DNA of 64,000 nucleotides, taken from NCBI GenBank assembly GCA_027924585.1, contig BSBM01000001.1, forward strand, positions 53,002,501-53,066,500, in the 5' to 3' direction. Positions 36,681 through 49,537 of this stretch are shown piece by piece (position 1 is the first letter of the stretch; the number at the start of each line of letters is the position of its first letter). A program made the translations under genes and the position numbers. The stretch is from Larix kaempferi (lineage: Eukaryota; Streptophyta; Pinopsida; Pinales; Pinaceae). Under the pieces are notes generated by a model, which did not search any database, had not been told where the DNA came from, and worked only from the letters and a program-made list of their open reading frames with translations.

Positions 36681-38480
36681 GTGAGTAAAGTTTCTCTAAA
36701 TAATAAATGGTGACCCACTTAGTATCTGTTGTTTCTTCTACTGGTATTGTGCTTAACATAAATGATTTTGATGTTATAAAAAATTTTGTGCCTTTTTGAA
36801 ATGTATTTATATTTGAGATAACACTCTATATACAAATTCATGATTTATGCTGCAATGATCAGTGAGGTCCTGTATACTATAAAACAACTTTCATAATCAG
36901 TTTCCAATACAATAAGAGAGAACTAAAGTGGGCCAAATTGTATTCAAAAGAAATGACAACATATATAGATAGAAATGTGCTCTACAAGGAAAATAAAAAT
37001 TGATTTTGTATGTGTAGAGGCATATACTTGCATCTGTACATTTCCTAAAAGTACGGTTAAACTAGTATGTGTGTGCAAAAAGTCACGTGCATGTTCAGTT
37101 GTTAGTGCTTTGTATTTTTTGCCAACCATGTTTTTTCATTCCCATCTCAACGAAATTAGGAATAAGTATCAAATAAAAAATGAGTGCTCAACTAAGTAAA
37201 AAGGAGTTCCATGCAATTGGAAATGATGAACTGGGAGAGTGGCAGCCCTTAAGAAATGAGAAATAAATATACACTTTAAATGGGTGTAGGACATCGGTCT
37301 TTGTTGTGCCTTTTCTCTTACAGCTAATATTTAAGCACAAGATTGTAGATTTGATTGTTTTTGGTCAATATTACATTGTTTAATTAGAAGCCCTATCTAG
37401 ATGGTATTGTTGACATCATATAGATATATGGGCATGTCATCTTCTTGTAAGAGCAGTAGAGGGATAAGGGGGTACCTTTTCTCTTCCGTTCAAGTGGAAT
37501 CTTCGACCTTGCCAAATTATTATTTTTTGAGAGATTTTACCAAGACAACAGTAGCCCTCAAAATGCCCATTATGCTTTTATACCATTGCCATTTCTGGAT
37601 TACCTCTAGTTACTTTTGTCAAATTTAAAGACTTTGCTATCAGTGGGAATAGAACTATGCTGTTGTTGCTAGGATGAAGTTTTTTCTGTTGCATGTTGTT
37701 GGTTCATTGCAGGTTCCGCTGGGATTAAGGCTTGTCTCTTCTTTTCTGTGAAGGAAATGTGCTTTATTCTCACTTCAACCTCCCTTTCTTGTTAAGACTA
37801 CTCAGACTTGTGTGGCTATGTGGGAATTTTCTTTGGTCTGGCTCTTGTTTATACTGTTCCTTAAAGTTATTTTCACACAACTTTGTCATGGTGGGAGCAC
37901 AAAGAGAGACATTGCAGGATTTTATATGCTGCTTTCTCAAAGCTTAGGAAATCTAGCACCTATTGCAAATTGCAAAGATACTAAACTGTGGCCTTTTGTC
38001 CATGCTCAATCTTATTTTCCTCAAAACCTGCAAGAGTTTGTGATAGGGATTGCATTGTCATTTGACATGTCCTTCTCCCTATGGTACCTAGAATGGGAAA
38101 TGACACTTGCAATATGTAATATTTAAATGTTCATAAGTATCAGAAAAGTAAGAAGCATATGCAAATCCAACCCAATTTTAATGAGCTAGATGAAACTGAT
38201 TTCTAGCCTTATGCTAATTGAGATTGCATGCCTAAAGTATTCTAGCATTGAAATAAATTACATGAATAATGAGCAGAAGGAACACTAAATCTCTGACTCT
38301 GTATTCAGGATTAACTCAATGTTGAGATGCCTTTGCTATCTGGTATTATATATTTGAAATAAAGAGTTACAAACATATTAACATTATCTCAAACATATAT
38401 ATTAAGTCACCTGGTTCAAATTCGTGTTCGAGTTTGACGACCTTGAAGTTCGACAAAAATTCAGCATTAAATTCGAGAAT
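36681..38480. other. Possible intron or intergenic DNA after the SURP exon
   Basis: It begins at a canonical GTGAGT donor. A possible acceptor (TTCATTGCAG) lies at about 37711, but the sequence after it shows no recognisable continuation. No other feature seen. Confidence 0.4.
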
Positions 38481-38495
38481 ATAAAATTTGAAAAT

Positions 38496-38765
38496 AAAAA
38501 ATATATATATGAATTTTTTTAATAAAATTCAATATGCAATTAAAATTATATTTGAAATATATGCAATTATAAAATTATATATTCAGTTTAATTTAATTTA
38601 ATTATATATGAAATTATAAATATATTCAGTTTAATTTAATTTAATTATATATGAAATTATAAAATTATATATATATATATATATCTTCAATTTAATTTAA
38701 TTTAATTAATATGAAATTATAAAATTATATTATGCAATTTAATTTAATTTTAAAATTCAATATCC
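38496..38765. repeat. AT-rich tandem repeat of about 54 bp with TA runs
   Basis: TTTAATTTAATTTAATTATA followed by TATGAAATTATAAA recurs three to four times, with a (TA)n run at about 38668. Confidence 0.88.
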
Positions 38766-39613
38766 AATAAAATTATATATCTAGTTCCCAATGAATAAAA
38801 GGGTGTTGGGCAGGGGGAGAAGATCCTTCATGAAGCGCAACTTGGACGCCAAGGGTATGTGAACCTACTACTGAGTCCAAAACTCAGCCTTCACCAATAC
38901 CTTGAGGCTTTGAGCCCTCACGTCACCAATAGTCTAAGTCTCATGTTGGCTGCCCTGGGGTGTTTCAGACCTGTAGCAGCAATTCTGGGCACATCTTAGG
39001 GTTGTGTTTCAATTATGGGCATCCCTGGGCATGATTTAGCCCTATTTTTAGCCTTAAACAACAGTAAAGAGGCCTCAAATCCAAAGCTATGCATATTCTG
39101 AGCAAGTGGCTTTCTTTTGCTTAACAAAGATTTTCCTCTCTGGCTTGTGGCTGTTATTTACACAATGTCTGTAAATGAAAGCTATTTTATCATGGTGGAA
39201 TATCCCTATGATGGTATTTAGTTCCACATTAATACCCCCCTCTATAATTATAGAATTAGAAAGAGACACTTGAAGAAAAAAAAATGCCCCCCAAATCTAA
39301 ATACTTGAACCCCTGAGTGATCAGGCTGGATTGTATGGTGGGAAGAAGTGATTGCAAGATTAGTCAAGTATTCTAACGGGGGGGGGGGGGGGGGGCATGG
39401 TGGGATGGCGTAGGCCAATTGCTAGAATCATAATATTAAGAGAAAACAAATAAGGTGAACATATAGCCTAAGTTGGATTCGATTTGGAAGCAAACCCATT
39501 TAATTTTGAAATGCAAAAACAAGCTCCCCAACCTAGGAAATTCCTGAAAATTTCGAAAAGGTTAGAAAATCCAATGGTGCACATATCAGAGATAAACTGA
39601 ACTGGAATCCAGG
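38766..39613. other. Non-coding stretch with an 18-base poly(G) run
   Basis: The run of G occupies 39378-39395. The second copy of the dispersed repeat lies at 39047-39104. No gene is seen. Confidence 0.65.
39047..39104. repeat. Dispersed repeat, copy 2 (partner at 32117)
   Basis: It is nearly identical to 32117-32180 in the same orientation; see that entry. Confidence 0.8.
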
Positions 39614-39814
39614 GTGGGGATAACAGCACCAAATTGTTTTTTCAGTCTCTTAAACAAAAGAAAGAGTTTAAACTTTAAAGACGTCACTCTACTAACCGTG
39701 GATTATAAAATACTAGCTAAATGCCTTTCCAAGAGAATCAAATTTATCCTCAAAAGCCACTTCTGGCACCAGCCTAATATGTGTTGGCTACTGATTTTTG
39801 GGTTGACATTTTGA
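39614..39814 (+). pseudogene. LINE reverse-transcriptase fragment
   Basis: The frame reads LNFKDVTLLTVDYKILAKCL then SKRIKFILKSHF, matching the RPISLLN.DYKILAK.LA.RL motif in the N-terminal part of plant L1 RT. Only this part is recognisable, and flanks to about 40120 may be decayed RT. Confidence 0.65.
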
Positions 39815-39829
39815 GCACGACCCATACGT

Positions 39830-42739
39830 GGCTCGTCAAGAGAATTTCACTGCTCCAAAATAAGCAACTCATGCATTTTACTCTTCTTTCCAATGCTATT
39901 CGAAAATGCATATAGCCTATTGACCAACATTTTCATAACCTTTCAAATTCTTATAGACACCTAGAGAAGAAAAAATGGGCCTTACCAGACTTAAACAGGG
40001 CTTGAATGATGCTTCCAAGTAAGGTGCAGCCATTTCTGCTAAATTGGATTGTCGGGAGTTGGGACCATCCAGGACAACAAAAGATAAAAAAATTCTTCTA
40101 AGGTCTAACATGGACAAAGGCACTCCTTAGATGTTATACATACACACGGGTTGGCCCCGCACATGAATAGTTACAGATCAGCTCAAACTTGTATATGCAC
40201 ATTTAAAGTAAGGTCAGACAAACACTAAATATAAACATTCATTCATAGATTGGACAACCCTTTATTTTGGCGATTTCATGGGCGAGAAGGGCTCTAAATG
40301 GTTCATTGGAAAGGGGGAAGTAGAGCCCATGAAATTGCTAATAGGATTGAACCTGATTGTGGACATCATTAATGGTCAACAACTGGTATCAAAGGATTTG
40401 TGGAACTTGTTGGTAATCTTCAATAAGTGCTTGCACCTATCTGAGTATTTTTCCTGATTTGCTTGTTCAAAGTCTAGGCATGCCTTCACCACCTTACTAT
40501 TGTTCTCGTTGGATACTACAAGTAAATGTTGATTTCAGTGCTACTATATTTCTCATAACTAAACACTTAGCCTCATGCTTCCAAGTCAGCAAATTATATG
40601 TGTTTGAATTGTCTCAACACTTAGACTTGAAATGAATTTCAATGCATAGCTTGAAGGCTTATAATCACTAGCTATAAAGTGGCATCATGCATAAGAGATT
40701 GATCCAATCTAAGGCACAATTGATCTCTGGGAATCTGCTACAGGATTTTGGGTTCTGTATGCCATGATCTGCTACAGGAATGTGGACTACAAAAGTTTGA
40801 CATGTGAAATGCATGTTGAATTTTAACTTAGCAGTATAATTTTTATCTCTTTCAACTTTATTTCATAACTCATTTCATTTCATAATTAATTTTTATCTGG
40901 ATTGAGAGTCAATTGCTTCATACCTCTGGATTCTACTTTTGCCACAACTATGTTAGAGTTCGAACCCAACTCTAAGGCATAATAAGGCACTAAATCTCCT
41001 TTCCTATCTCTGGTAACATCACCCCCCGGCTCTTCTAGTATTGTTTTTGGATTCCCCATCAAAATTGAGTTTGGAAAACCCTTCCTGAGGGGCCTCCCAT
41101 ATTTGACTATTGGACTTGGCTCTTATTCCAATTATCCTCATATCAGGGCTCTTAGGATGCCACACACACCACTTAGCAAGAATGGCTACTTCCTAGGACA
41201 AAGGGTTCTCCTCACAGGGGGTTCACTAGTGAGTCAATATCATATCACATCCATTCATATTGGGGGTTTGAATACGCTTAAAAACCTAAAATATATATTG
41301 CCCCGTATTAAGGGGTCAAGGGGGGTTTTTAATTTGACATAGTGATATAAATATTGGGGGTTATTTTATTTGGGTGTGCTGAGGAATAACCTCCAAATTG
41401 TGGGATGGATTCATAAATCCAAATCATGGGCTCAATTCATACCCACCTAAAACTTAAGGACCCTCCATTTTTATATGATATTGCTTATGATCCTAAGTTT
41501 TGCATAAATATGATAGTAGTGTACCAACGATAATATCAATGGAAGTCTCTATGGATTATTGTCCTTGAGAAATCCTCATTTAATAGCATATTTAGGCTTT
41601 GTTTGAATTGATTTTGTATTCTTTTTCATCTTTAAGTTAAGAGATGTAGCTAATTGGGAGTTTTAGACTTGAACAAATGTATTGTATTTTTTGTAGGAAT
41701 TCAAGTAAAAGATCTAACTCTTCATTTTTTAGATTGGGGTTTAGGTGGGTATTGAGATGTAATTAAACCTTGATCCATGACAACCAAGAAAAGTTAGATC
41801 AATGTTTCTTGACTAATTATTTCTTTCAACTTTTTCTATTCTTCTTTAATATTTTCACATTGCCACTTAGGAATAGTTGCTAGATTGAGTTATATTTGGC
41901 ACATTCATAATTGTAATTTCAATTCTTATATGGAAGGCATCCATCTTAATATTTTATTGGAATTACATGAACATAGGTGAAAATCTAAATCCTTATTTTC
42001 AAACCCTTTGTTATTGCCACCATGAAATAGTATCATATAAATTTCATCATATGTGTATCTTTATAACTATTGCATGCTTGAAATCTAACAATGGAGATTT
42101 TTTTCCTCTCTTGTAAAAAAAAAAAAAAACTAGATATAACCTAAGAAAAGGTAACTAAATGTTGTTAATTTCCTTGAATGCAAGATTAAATGTAGAGGAA
42201 GTGGAGGAAACTCATTAGATCTTGTGAATGACCCAAATCCAAGCTATGCATGTGATCATATGGTGTTATTGAAAAGCACGAGGAATTTTTTTATGTTCAT
42301 TTGGGTTCAAACATTAATGATATTTGTTTTGATATGAAGGTAGGGGAGTCCATCCATGAAAGGGTTTCAATTTTGCATTTTTATGGAGTTTAATTTATTA
42401 AGCTTACAAAAAACATGAGCTCTCTATGAATATACTTGTATTTACATGATATCAAATTGGTATATTGGCAAGTTGTGGTGTGAAACATTTTCAATTATCA
42501 TATTTTCTAAGCATTGCACTAACTATTGTACTATTAGTATTTTACATTCTTTGTTATGTTGATATCTTGAATAGGTCACCTTTTACTCATTTTTCCTTCC
42601 CCTGTAATAGTTAGTTGGGTCTTCCACAATCCAATGCTATAAATTGATTAGTCGCCCCTGCAATCCTAGTGGGATCATTATTAGCATTATATTGTTATTT
42701 TATTTAGCATCATGTTTGGTTATACTAAGATGTGTTAGG
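39830..42739. other. Non-coding DNA, possibly decayed LINE on its left
   Basis: ORFs such as 41103-41342 show no known motif. No RNA gene, LTR ends or clear repeats are seen. Confidence 0.45.
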
Positions 42740-44766
42740 TGTAATGTCCCTTGTTAGGAATTTTATTAAAATTGCAATTTTCCACTTTTTTCCTTGGTTC
42801 GACCTTTGACTAGTTTCGATCTCTAGGTCCCAAATTTGCCCCAAATGATCCCAAATCTTCTGAGAAGGTATATGAATGATATTAGAACATAAATATGTGT
42901 TTCAAGGATGCCTTTGTACCTTTAAAACACTTCTGCAAATACTCTTTCAATTCTGGTCAATGTAGGTAACTTTACTAGTGATTTCCCTTTGACTAGTATT
43001 GGTCTCTAGGTCTCAAATTGACTCCAAATGCCTTCAAATATTCAAGGAAGGTGTATGAATGATATTAGGGATTGAATATTATGTTCAAGGATAAAATATG
43101 GCCACCAAAAGACCTCTGCAAACTCTCTTAAGATTCTGGACCAAGTATGCAATTTTACTAGTAATTTGGGGTTCAAATCCCCCTAAGGTAAGCACTGAAA
43201 ATGGCTTCCCAAATGCCTCCAAACCCACTCAAATTTATGAACAGAGGTATGTAATGTGTTAAATATGTTATTAAGGTCTCATATGCACCATTAAGGGTTT
43301 ATTAAAACTGTTCTCACCCTCTCCCATTCAACTGCAAAAATCACCAATTCGACCCTTGGGGAAATGGCACTATTTCTTCTCCCAATGCAATTAAACTGAG
43401 TAAAAATACTTCAAATGCTCAAGTACAGTACATGAAACTTGTAAAATACATCCATGGCAGTCCATTAATCACAAATTCATCATAGAATCATCCATTCATT
43501 CGAAATCATCATCAATACATTGGTTCACAACAAGGTAGTGGGGAAATGGCATTGTTCTTCCATTAAAAATGAGATTTATACATTTCTACTTGGAATTTTG
43601 ACCTGAAAATTTCTGGAGATGAAGAACAGAGTATTTAATTCATATTACAAAATAAATGGTGCATTAAAAGCTCCCCCAAAGAGTACAATAGCTCACCAAA
43701 AACGCCCTCCCTCAAGGATCAAGAATATGCCATCAAAACTGGAAATGGTTGAAGGAGCGAGCTGCAATAGAAGAAACCATGAGCTGCCCTGTAGCTTACA
43801 CCTACAAATAAAGACTCCATTAAAGCTCCAAATGAAAGGTCTGAATGGCCTTTCCAATTGCCAACTTGGATGGGAATCTTTCACCCTCGAAATTGGCTAA
43901 GGCAAGAAACTAGTCATCCACTAGCTCTCCCTCTTCACAAATGCAATTGCAAATTCTACAAATGATCAAAAGCCATTCTCATACTTCATTTCTACATTTT
44001 ATAACCAACATTATCCTTCTAAGGGTCGAAATCCTCTCAATAGATTCAATAGATTTCCATTTAGGAAATATTCCACATTTGCCACTTGTCTCCTAGTTCC
44101 AACCTTCCATCTTCTCCCAAATTTGATTTTGAGTCTCTTTGGCTTATACAACTCCCAAATTCGACTTCCTTGAGCCTATTTTTGGGGCTGACATGTCATA
44201 GTGGTCACATGTCAGAGGTCAGGTCTGCAATTTGTCATAGTTGTCATAGATGATCCATCATTGGTGTCATAGGGGCTAGGGAATCTAGCCCAAGTGTCCA
44301 CAAACTTCCACTTTGACTCTTTATCTTCCATGGAGGTTACCAATCCTTCCCAATTCGACCTAAGATGATAAATGACATGTTTTATGACTTACCAACTCAC
44401 CCAAGAGTGTTCACATTCCCATTAATTCGAATTTGCAAAAGAGAGATACCATGTATTATCAAAAATCAAGCTAGTGTGGGTCCCACATCCTCCATATGTC
44501 TCCAAAACCATTTGTCATCTAGGATTTCTCTTGAATTTCTTTATTCACTCTATTTATTAAATAATTGAACACTTCTAATGTCTAAACATCATTTATTATC
44601 CCCCTTATTCCAAATCCCAAAGCTTCTACCCCAAACCTAGGAAACTAGTAATTTTCCTCCTTGGCAATTATTTGACCCTTAACATCAATTTTACAAACTC
44701 TAATGAATATGGCTAATGTGATTAGGCCATTGTGACTCAATTCCAAATTTGGGACATGACATTAGG
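42735..44766 (-). mobile_element. Complete solo LTR of gypsy family B with 5-bp target duplication
   Basis: The LTR itself is 42740-44761 (2,022 bp). On the minus strand it runs from TGTCATGTCCC to GGGACATTACA, so even the inner bases of the two ends are inverted repeats. TTAGG flanks it exactly on both sides (42735-42739 and 44762-44766). No internal region remains, so it arose by LTR-LTR recombination. It is the reference copy for the fragments at 6928-8656 and 24219-25242. Confidence 0.92.
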
Positions 44767-45229
44767 GCTCCTATTTGTTACAACTTTATAATATGATATA
44801 AAGGGGGCATTAAAAATGGGTTGATAAAAATGGATACCTACAATATATGGTGAAACTAGGGGTTTTATTAATTGGAAAGGCATATTGAGGGGGGGCTCAA
44901 CAATACAATTGTAGGATGCATTTTCCAATATTTAGTGAAATTAGGGATATTCTTTAATATCATGCGAACGATCGTGCTATGTAACAAGTTCATTGAGTGA
45001 ACCCCCCGTGGTTCTCCTCCTTGAATGAATACATAACCAGAGTTTCTACCAAAGAAGCTACAATTTACTGAATAATTCTTTCACCTGGGAGTTTTATGTT
45101 CCTAGAAATTTTACTATGCCACTCCAACTAGATTTTCCAAGAAACCATTGAAAGAGGATGTTCTGATTTCCATGGGAATTATTTGACTACTTGAAATGGA
45201 AGCAAGTACATAATTTTTTGCTTGAAACT

Positions 45230-47450
45230 TAATTAGGGTATATATACAAAGGATTCCAAGGAGCTCAGAGAGGCTTTCCACACCCATTTTTAGATGACTT
45301 CTCTCTATAAGTTCTTACACTTGAAAATTGAGAGAGCTTCTAAAGTCTGTCGTGGATTATTAGTTTGTTCAACCTTGTCTTAGTGGGAAGCTAGTACATT
45401 AGATGGTCTATTGACAGTGGAGATCAAATCAATTTGAATTTTCTAGGTTATGGAAGAAGTTAAATTTCTATGCCATGATGGACTTCTCTAGTTGACATTT
45501 ATAGGTTGATATGGGATGCCATTAGTTTGGAGTCCGGACCTTTATAGAAGCTCTCTTCTGAGTCTCTTAGATATTGAACTAGTGCAAGGTTTGTAAATGG
45601 ATTCCTAAAGGCTTAGATAGAGACATAATTGGAGGTTGGAGATGTATGACCTCACGGAATGTGACTTAGAAGGTCCTGGCTAGGAAACTGGTTGGAGTTG
45701 TAGCCAGAATGGTTAGGTAGAGCAAACGTATTCTGTTAAATGTAGACTCATCCTTGATAACCTTATTTTATTATGAGAAGCCAACAAATGGGCCAAAAAG
45801 CTTGTTTCCTAAAGATTGATTTTGCTAAGGCTTATGACGGGATCAAAGTCACCTGAGTAACTCAGGAATTACTCAGCCAGCTGAAAAATAACAGTATGGT
45901 TTGGACTCTGGAAAATCTCAGCATAAAACTTGGAAATAAATAAACTCAAAAACGACTAAAAAATCACAAAAAAATTAGAGATTTTTCATTCCATGACATA
46001 TCCTTGGTTTTGTGTGAAAAAACCAACCAACAAAAGCTTTAAAAAGTCCAATTTAAAAAAACAAAAACTACTTTCAATCTTTGTGAAAACTTTACATGGG
46101 GAAGGTGGGTGCACTTGATTTGGCATACCCTTCACTGTATAGCTTTGTAAATCTTGTTGCCCAATCGATATCTAATGCCAAAATTCAGTTACCTGGTGCT
46201 TGGTCGTTTTATATTGATTGAAAATCCTGGAAAATAGTCCAAATCTGGTTGCAATATGCATGTAGATGGCTCTGCCTGTCAATACTTTTGGGTTTTATGT
46301 GCTGTTGCTCAAGTATGTGTTGTGCTTGGTGATGCTTGAGTCTTGAAAAATTTGCCAAGTGTTGGTGGGTTTGACTAAGATTGTCAGAGTTTTAAGTTTC
46401 TAAGTGAACTCAGCTCATCTTTTAGCTGAGCTGAGTAGACTTGCTGAGTACTTGGATGACTTAACAATTCTTGTAATAATGGATAGGATCAAATGAGACT
46501 CTATTCTAGACATGCTCAGTTGGTTATTTTCAATTTTTTCATGGGATTTTGTTAAAGGTGCAATTCAGTGGCCTAGTAATGGAGTTGATTTACATTTTAT
46601 ATTCTACTAGAGAGGGTTGTGCACTTCCCCTCCTCTTTTGTGTTATTACTACTAATTTTCTTAAATACATCTCATAGGTCGCCAGAGCCCATGGCCAATC
46701 ATAGTCATCAACCTCTTTAGTGGCCAAGAAATGCCAAATGTTCATTTTGCAGATGACTCAGCCTTACCTCCTTACTTGACTCAACATCATTAAAGGTGCC
46801 ATTACGAGCTTCAATATCTTTAGCTCTGCTTTTGGTGTGAAAGTGAGTGAGCATAAAACAAAATGTTAGGTTGTTGGTTGGTATATTTTCACTTTAGAAA
46901 AAGATCAGGGTGGTTTGGGGCTAGTAGACTGTTGTACACAGGTGTAGTTTTCACAGCTGTGTGAGTGATCGAAGTTCTCAATGACACTGTAGAATGAATT
47001 TTGCTTAGACACAGTTGTGACTGAAAAGCACAAAGTATTGGAGTTGGAGGCTCCCTCACAATGATGTGGTTCACAATGCTTTTGATTTTGAAATTATGGT
47101 TTCCTTGATGCTGATGCAAATCTAGAAGTGTGGCAATCATTTTCTACTTTCCTCTTTTGGAGCTTCTAGGTCCTTTGCAGGGCATAGGATTTTTGGAATA
47201 TCAAAATTGGGTGTTCCTAGACTTTCTGATAGTTTGTTGGGCTGGATCCCTAGGTTGAATCAAAAGGAATTGTGCAAAAAGGTTATAATCTGATGGTATA
47301 ACATGTGGGAAAGAGAAGAGAGATAATTGGTAGTCCTAGAGGGATACCTCTTGGAAACTAGTTATGCTTATAAAATGCAAATCAATTTCTGGAGTCTGGA
47401 CCTAGTTAGTATCATCTAGCTAGGAGACAGATTTAAAGTAGTCACTTGTA
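45230..47450 (+). pseudogene. L1-type LINE ORF2 remnant (RT), split by an insertion
   Basis: ORF2 of L1 elements carries endonuclease and RT. Decayed pieces on the plus strand keep KACFLKIDFAKAYDGIK at 45797-45847 (the FLK.DF.KAYD motif of RT), GCALPLLL at about 46618 (from GCPLSPLLF), and HFADD at 46743-46757, the catalytic Asp pair. Further motifs such as EKDQGGLGLV (about 46898) and YNMWERE (about 47300) follow the usual order. Many stops and shifts exist. A 638-bp insert separates the first motif from the rest. Confidence 0.75.
45848..46485. mobile_element. 638-bp insertion in the LINE with 9-bp flanking repeats
   Basis: The LINE motif AYDRIK is interrupted: GGGATCAAA (45839-45847) and AGGATCAAA (46485-46493) flank the insert. 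The left end (GTCACCTGAGTAACTCAG) and a region near the right end (complement of 46420-46460) form an imperfect inverted repeat of about 40 bp. Nine-base duplications are typical of Mutator-like elements, but the right inverted repeat stops about 25 bp short of the flank, so the class is uncertain. Confidence 0.55.
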
Positions 47451-49537
47451 GAAAAGAACTAGTCCAGAGAGATTGAATATGGCTTGATTATAAAACCATT
47501 AACACAACATCCATGCTCTTTGTAATTGAATGGTACCAAATAAATAGTGCGATTGATAAGCCTTATCTTGAGAAGGAAAGCTTGGGATGTAGAGACTAGA
47601 TGGCCCCATAGATCAAATTTATCTAGATATGATGTTATCTATTAATTGCCACCTCAAAATGTTAGCAACTTACCTTTTCCAATGAGGGAAGCACACTTAG
47701 GAAATACATCAATCTAAATCAAGACCCAGAGATCAAAACTAAAGTGAGTTGACCCTTGAAGAATGCGGATAATTTTTGAATAATGATCAATGCTTTAGAT
47801 GTTGAATGCCAGAAACAAGTGTCAATGTGACAAACTCCAATGGTGATGGGGTCACTGTAACGAGAATTCATTAAAAGAGATTAGAAAAAGGATTGTACAA
47901 AATTTTATGTCTAAGACATAAAACAAATTAGCATCTTTGGCACTAAAGTGAATGAACAACCCTTAACAAAGAGATGATTATTATGCAGAACTAGCACCAT
48001 TTTTTTCCATAATGATCGCTTCATCACACAAGCTTTGATATTTTTTGGTTCAAACCATCGTCTCTTTAAAGAAAGCGTACCAAATACTAAATGATTCTTC
48101 TTGAACTTTCTTAAAAGAAAATCAACCTTTATTGGATACAACAAACGAGACCATGAAGAGTAGAACAAAAGAATGATGAATTCATGTAATCACAGAATTC
48201 CACATGGAATGGAAAAGACACCTTATTGATGGATCTTCTTGGAATACCAAATTAGAGGTACGTTGTTTGAATGGTTGTAGACACAGGCAAGCCATGAATA
48301 TATTTCTTATATGCAAAGCAAAGGGGTGGTATGGAATAGAGTAGTTGCATAATCCTAGTGTTAATCATGTAACTAGAAAGATGTCACAAAATCATAGAAC
48401 TTGTCTATCCTTACAAGCAGTTGCCTACTTGAATACTACATTATAGCATAAATTGAATAATGAGCACATCGGTTTAGATTCAGAAAACAAAATCAAAATC
48501 ACTTCTAGGCCACAGGATGAAGCTACCAACCTTCCCTCGGCTGACAGACCTGACATACAAAAACAGTGTACAATGAGATTAGTTGGCATCATCATTCCGC
48601 CAAATCATTGCAATCAGAAGTTGTTCCATCATTCTCTGTTCTTTTCAGCTCTTTCTTCATAAGATCCCTGAAATTGATTGGTAAGAAAATACTAGAACTG
48701 TCAGTGATGTAGAAATTGTTTATATTTGTCTACTTGCTGAATTCCATGATCATACTTTAGGAGGTTGAGGGGATTACGAGATGTATCATGGATTTGAATT
48801 TTGGACAGGTGACTATCTCCTTGAGATATGACCTTTGGACTCGAGGTATATTGTAACTTTTTTTTTTCTGGATTCATGCCTCGATAATGCAGAGCCTAGG
48901 ATTTTCTGCCATGTTTAAAGGGACACTCACCAAATGACAGTATACTGTTTTCTTTTTGTGCTCTACTTAGCCTGAGTTTTTTTTGGACCATAATAGACTT
49001 CCCATGTGGTCATGGGTAATAGTTCATTCTTACAACCCTTGCTCAACCTAGAAACTTCTTAATAATCTGTCACAGATTAGTTTACTTCAAAACTTGTAAA
49101 GATTTCTAGCTTTAGCACTGCTTTTGTTAAATTGCACTCCTGGCTATGACTTGAAATTCAAAGCATGGAAGTGTCCTTATTCACGTAGATCTGTTCTATT
49201 TTTGTACTACCTATATCCACATAATAAATAGAAACATATATCCCAAAAAGGTTTTGTAAGGTTCTAATAATTATCCTATCTTTCCTTGAGTTTTTGAGTC
49301 TTGAGCTATTTGAGCGCAAGTAAATGTTCCTGATACATGCACCTAAATATTTGGGTCATGGGAAAGTCCAAATCCCTAGGTTTCCGAGTAGCTCTAGTGG
49401 TGCTGCCAATATCTCAGAAATTCAAATTTATGATTATATAGAGGCTATGTTAATCGTTTAATCATTTGTTGCAGTTTTTTTTGGCTTGACAAGACTAATG
49501 CTCCCATGGGCTTCTACTAAAAATATATTTTTGGCAG
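47451..49537. other. Non-coding DNA, probably upstream intron of the SR gene at its right
   Basis: No exon with the first RRM of RS31-type proteins is visible. The minus-strand ORF at 47911-48168 is basic but shows no known motif. Confidence 0.45.

Noticed and set aside
43619-43900. 93-codon ORF inside the solo LTR
   Set aside because: Colinear LTR copies at 7.6 and 24.3 kb do not keep the frame.
47911-48168. Basic 85-codon minus-strand ORF
   Set aside because: No family match, and the flanks contain no related frame.
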